NCBI GenBank assembly: GCA_022791135.1
Contig: JAAVYM010000083.1
Location: 1 to 64,000 of the forward strand
Direction: 5' to 3'
From: Oscillibacter sp.
Lineage (GTDB): Bacteria; Bacillota; Clostridia; Oscillospirales; Oscillospiraceae
Length of the DNA: 64,000 bases
In this document: one piece after another, positions 61,613 through 64,000 of the stretch
Numbering within the stretch: position 1 is the first letter of the stretch
Layout of the letters: each line of letters opens with the position of its first letter
Made by a program: the position numbers and the translations under genes
The notes under the pieces: model-generated
Seen by the model: the letters and a program-made list of their open reading frames with translations, nothing else
The model's database searches: none
Told to the model about the DNA's origin: nothing

Positions 61613-62668
61613 ATGCGAATGCGGAAAAAGAAAAACCTCATCCCCCGGATGGAGCGCTGCGGCGACCGTCTGATCCGGGACCCCTATGAGCATCCCGGCC
61701 GATGGCGGGAACTGATGCCCCAGGCCCGGGAAATTCACTTGGAGCTGGGATGCGGCAAGGGCCGCTTCACCGCCGGAACCGCTGCCGCACAGCCGGACGT
61801 GCTGTTTTTGGCGGTAGAGGTGGTGCCGGATGCCATGGTGGTGGCTATGGAGCGCTGTGCCGGCGCAGGCCTGAGCAACGTCTGGTTCATCAGCGCCAAT
61901 GCGGATCAGATTCCCTATTTTTTCGTCCCTGGAGAGGTAGACCGAATCTACATCAACTTCTGCGACCCCTGGCCCAGTGGCCGCCACGCCAAGCGCCGGC
62001 TGACCCACGGGAACTTCTTGAAGCTATACCGTCAGGTTCTGAAAATGGGTGGGCAGATTCATTTTAAGACGGACAACCAGCCTCTCTTTGAGTTTTCTGT
62101 GGAGGAATTGCCCCGGTTTGGTTTCCAGCTGTCGGAAGTAACCCGGAACCTGCATGAAAACGGCCCCGTGGGGGTTATGACAGATTACGAGGCCAAGTTT
62201 TACGGCCTGGGCCAGCCCATTAACCGCTGTGTCGGGACCATGACGGAATGGGAGGAACCCTTCCCTGCCACGTTCCGGGAGGTGAAGCGCCGGTGGTTGG
62301 ATGCCTTTGCTGGGGACGTATGCGAAGCGGACCTGGGAAAGCGTGTGCTGGCGGAGGGAAATTATCTTTGGCATATTTTTTCCTGGGAACTGGTCCCCTG
62401 CCTGAAGGGGAATGCAGCCCGGGAGGCATTGGCGGCCCTGCCCGCCGGGAAGGCTTACCTCTTTTACGAGGGCAAATGGCAGGACCTGCCTTATGTAAAG
62501 TTGGCAGAGCTGCCCCTGGCTGGGGACTTCTTCGATGACCTCTGGGACGTTTATCTGGTGGACAAGGACTTCACGTGGACCTATGTCAAGACCCACGAGG
62601 ATGCTTGCGGCCCCTATTTCTGCCGAATAAAGGTGGACCCGGATCATGACAAAATGCAACCGGTGTGA
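61613..62668 (+). CDS. trmB: TrmB fused to a DUF4275-like domain: tRNA (guanine-N7)-methyltransferase
   Basis: 351 residues. Residues 1 to about 215 are TrmB: EIHLELGCGKGRFTAGTA (SAM loop), FLAVEVVPDAMVVAMER, NFCDPWPSGRHAKRRL and FKTDNQPLFEFSVEEL, and TDYEAKFYGLGQPI near its end. It makes m7G46 in tRNA. From about residue 220 a second domain follows (RWLDAFAGDVCE..., NYLWHIFSWELVPCL, AYLFYEGKWQDL, DVYLVDKDFTWTYVKTHED.CGPYF) that looks like DUF4275, usually a separate protein. TCAGGAGG lies upstream of ATG 61613. No stop or frameshift is visible at the join. Confidence 0.88.
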   Translation: MRMRKKKNLIPRMERCGDRLIRDPYEHPGRWRELMPQAREIHLELGCGKGRFTAGTAAAQPDVLFLAVEVVPDAMVVAMERCAGAGLSNVWFISANADQIPYFFVPGEVDRIYINFCDPWPSGRHAKRRLTHGNFLKLYRQVLKMGGQIHFKTDNQPLFEFSVEELPRFGFQLSEVTRNLHENGPVGVMTDYEAKFYGLGQPINRCVGTMTEWEEPFPATFREVKRRWLDAFAGDVCEADLGKRVLAEGNYLWHIFSWELVPCLKGNAAREALAALPAGKAYLFYEGKWQDLPYVKLAELPLAGDFFDDLWDVYLVDKDFTWTYVKTHEDACGPYFCRIKVDPDHDKMQPV

Positions 62669-63015
62669 TTTGGAAATGCTGAGAGATTTGGATATCCGGA
62701 TTTCCATAGACAGTTCCTTGCTGAGAGCGACCAGACCGAAAACGTCGGGAATACTGCTGAGGAACGACTTTGGAGACGGGGAAGTTGCGGTTTTCCTTTA
62801 TGCAGGTATATAGAAATTTATCAGAGAGGTATCCTTACAGCCAGAAACACAAAATCGAATATGAAGAAGGCTGCCCTGTAAGGGGCAGCCTTCTTGCCAT
62901 TGCCAGGCGGACACATGTAATTTCCATATGCATCCGCCGGTTTATGTCGCCGGAGTTTGTCGAAAGCGGCAGGGAATCTTCAAAAAGGCCGGGGATTTTT
63001 CACAAAATGACAGCA
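62669..63015. other. Intergenic stretch downstream of trmB
   Basis: A hairpin at about 62864-62895 (aagaaggctgccc-type stem, loop of about 6 nt, tail with few T) may end the trmB mRNA. Otherwise no feature is recognised. Confidence 0.5.
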
Positions 63016-63053
63016 TCCAAAAAAGGACCCCAGAATCTCTTCTGGAGTCCTTT
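63016..63053 (-). terminator. Terminator of infC-rpmI-rplT
   Basis: Stem 63022-63035 / 63040-63053 with one mismatch and loop TCTC. On the minus strand it is followed by TTTTTTGG, just after the rplT stop. Confidence 0.85.
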
Positions 63054-63074
63054 ATTGTGGTTTTCAAAAAACTG

Positions 63075-63425
63075 TCACGCCTTTTTGGCGATCTCGGTGA
63101 GCTGGGTGAACGCGGCGGCATCGCTGACGGCCAGCTCCGCCAGCATCTTGCGGTTGATCTCCACGCCGGCGACCTTCAGGCCGTGCATAAAGGTGGAGTA
63201 GTTCATCCCGTTCATTTTGCAGGCGGCGGAGATGCGGGTGATCCACAGCGAACGGAAGTCGCGCTTTTTCAGCTTGCGGCCGGTGTAAGCATAGCTCAGG
63301 GACTTCATCACGGCCTGATTGGCCACGCGGAAATGCTTGGACTTGGAACCCCAATAGCCCTTCGCCAGCTTCATGATCTTATTTCTTCTCTTGCGCGTCA
63401 TCAGCGCGCCTTTGACTCTAGCCAT
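63075..63425 (-). CDS. rplT: 50S ribosomal protein L20
   Basis: 116 residues, the standard length. [32 protein letters not shown], then [32 protein letters not shown] and MLAELAVSD are invariant-type motifs. It binds 23S rRNA early in 50S assembly. It lies third after infC and rpmI; in Bacillus this operon is controlled by an L20-binding leader upstream of infC, which would be outside the window. Confidence 0.97.
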   Translation of the reverse strand: MARVKGALMTRKRRNKIMKLAKGYWGSKSKHFRVANQAVMKSLSYAYTGRKLKKRDFRSLWITRISAACKMNGMNYSTFMHGLKVAGVEINRKMLAELAVSDAAAFTQLTEIAKKA

Positions 63426-63447
63426 TCTAAAAGCCTCCTATTCGAAC

Positions 63448-63645
63448 TTACTTATAAGGGATCATCTTGCGGATGGCGTCCACATTGGTGGCGTCGGCAT
63501 AGCCGCCGGTGCGCAGGCGGCGGGTCCGCTTGGTGTCCTTTTTGGTCAGGATATGACTTTTGTAGGCTTTGGCGCGCTTGACCTTGCCGGTCTTGGTGAG
63601 GTTGAATCTCTTCTTAGCGCCGCTGTGGGTCTTCAGTTTCGGCAT
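63448..63645 (-). CDS. rpmI: 50S ribosomal protein L35
   Basis: 65 residues: [36 protein letters not shown]..., the classic L35 sequence. The frame is open further upstream, but ATG 63645 gives the family's exact N-terminus and has GAAGGAG-type ribosome site upstream. Confidence 0.97.
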   Translation of the reverse strand: MPKLKTHSGAKKRFNLTKTGKVKRAKAYKSHILTKKDTKRTRRLRTGGYADATNVDAIRKMIPYK

Positions 63646-63701
63646 AACGATTGACTCCTTCCGTGTTGTTGAAAATCTTTTGCTCCGGGCGAATTCGCCC
63701 G

Positions 63702-64000
63702 TCACTTACCGGCCTTGGGAGAGAGGAAGATGGACATCATCCGTCCCTCCAGCTTTGCGGGCCGGTCCAAATTGGCAATATCGGTGCACTGCGCGGCAAA
63801 ACGGGTGAGAAGGTCCCGCCCGATGTCGGTATGCGCCATTTCGCGTCCGCGGAAACGAACAGAGACCTTGACCCGGTTGCCGTCGGCGATGAACTTCTGG
63901 GCATTCCGGAGCTTCGTATTGAAATCCCCGATATCAATGCCCGGAGACATCCGAATCTCCTTGATCTCCACCACATGCTGGTTCTTTCTGGCCTCTTTTT
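63702..64000 (-). CDS. infC: Translation initiation factor IF-3, C-terminal part (5' end beyond window)
   Basis: The visible C-terminal half reads [54 protein letters not shown] and [15 protein letters not shown], diagnostic of IF-3. The reading frame continues through the window edge at 64000. It heads the infC-rpmI-rplT operon. IF-3 keeps 30S subunits free and checks start-codon pairing. Confidence 0.96.
   Translation of the reverse strand, partial: KEARKNQHVVEIKEIRMSPGIDIGDFNTKLRNAQKFIADGNRVKVSVRFRGREMAHTDIGRDLLTRFAAQCTDIANLDRPAKLEGRMMSIFLSPKAGK

Noticed and set aside
1-64000. CRISPR array, rRNA or tRNA genes
   Set aside because: No regular repeat-spacer pattern, no rRNA-like tract and no cloverleaf with a TTC-A-A-N-C T-loop was noticed on either strand.

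Overview
The window suggests a GC-rich, spore-forming gut Firmicute of the Oscillospiraceae/Ruminococcaceae type (Flavonifractor, Oscillibacter or Lawsonibacter-like). This is inferred from spmA/spmB, a T-box controlled thrS lacking a TGS domain, BadF/HgdC-type activases, Ktr potassium uptake, the infC-rpmI-rplT order, aggagg-type ribosome binding sites and a dense GC-rich coding style. No rRNA, tRNA or CRISPR array is visible.

Layout. (1) 1-8.4 kb is a graveyard of an integrative element. It holds a frameshifted Zn/Cd-type P-type ATPase and its HMA partner, a gutted copA with an altered phosphorylation motif, a csoR-like repressor with an internal stop, an XRE remnant, an ICE-type sigma-factor remnant and a broken tyrosine recombinase. 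A MATE transporter and an AraC regulator remain intact inside it. (2) 8.5-26.6 kb is mostly core chromosome: a membrane protein/XRE pair, type II pantothenate kinase, a nucleotidyltransferase, an SGNH hydrolase, a three-gene 2-hydroxyacyl-CoA dehydratase/activase/flavoprotein operon, queH, ktrB-ktrA, threonine aldolase, a lipoprotein-MBOAT-DHHW surface acylation set and fumC. (3) 26.8-36.0 kb is a complete histidine operon: hisZ-hisG fusion, hisD, hisC, hisB, hisH, a Nim-like flavoprotein, hisA, hisF, a Cys-rich unknown protein, hisIE and a PHP histidinol phosphatase. (4) 36.2-40.9 kb carries an AbrB-type regulator, spmA-spmB, an XRE regulator, a tiny zinc-ribbon ORF and T-box-thrS. (5) 41-44 kb is AT-richer debris with IS200-like and possible IS110-like remnants.

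(6) 44.2-59.9 kb is the most interesting region, an apparently undescribed carbohydrate or polyol catabolic island. A divergent DeoR-type regulator faces a sugar ABC importer (lipoprotein, double ATPase, two permeases). Downstream in one direction lie an amidohydrolase, a PfkB-type kinase, a class II ketose-bisphosphate-type aldolase, an MBL-fold hydrolase, an SDR and three different MDR dehydrogenases. The logic reads as import, several oxidations, (lactone) hydrolysis, phosphorylation and aldol cleavage. Next to it are truncated relics of a second binding protein, a dehydrogenase and a xanthine-dehydrogenase-type FAD subunit. (7) 60-61.4 kb is more debris; then come a TrmB-DUF4275 fusion and the minus-strand infC-rpmI-rplT operon, with infC running off the right edge.

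All family calls come from reading motifs by eye; none was confirmed by database search.
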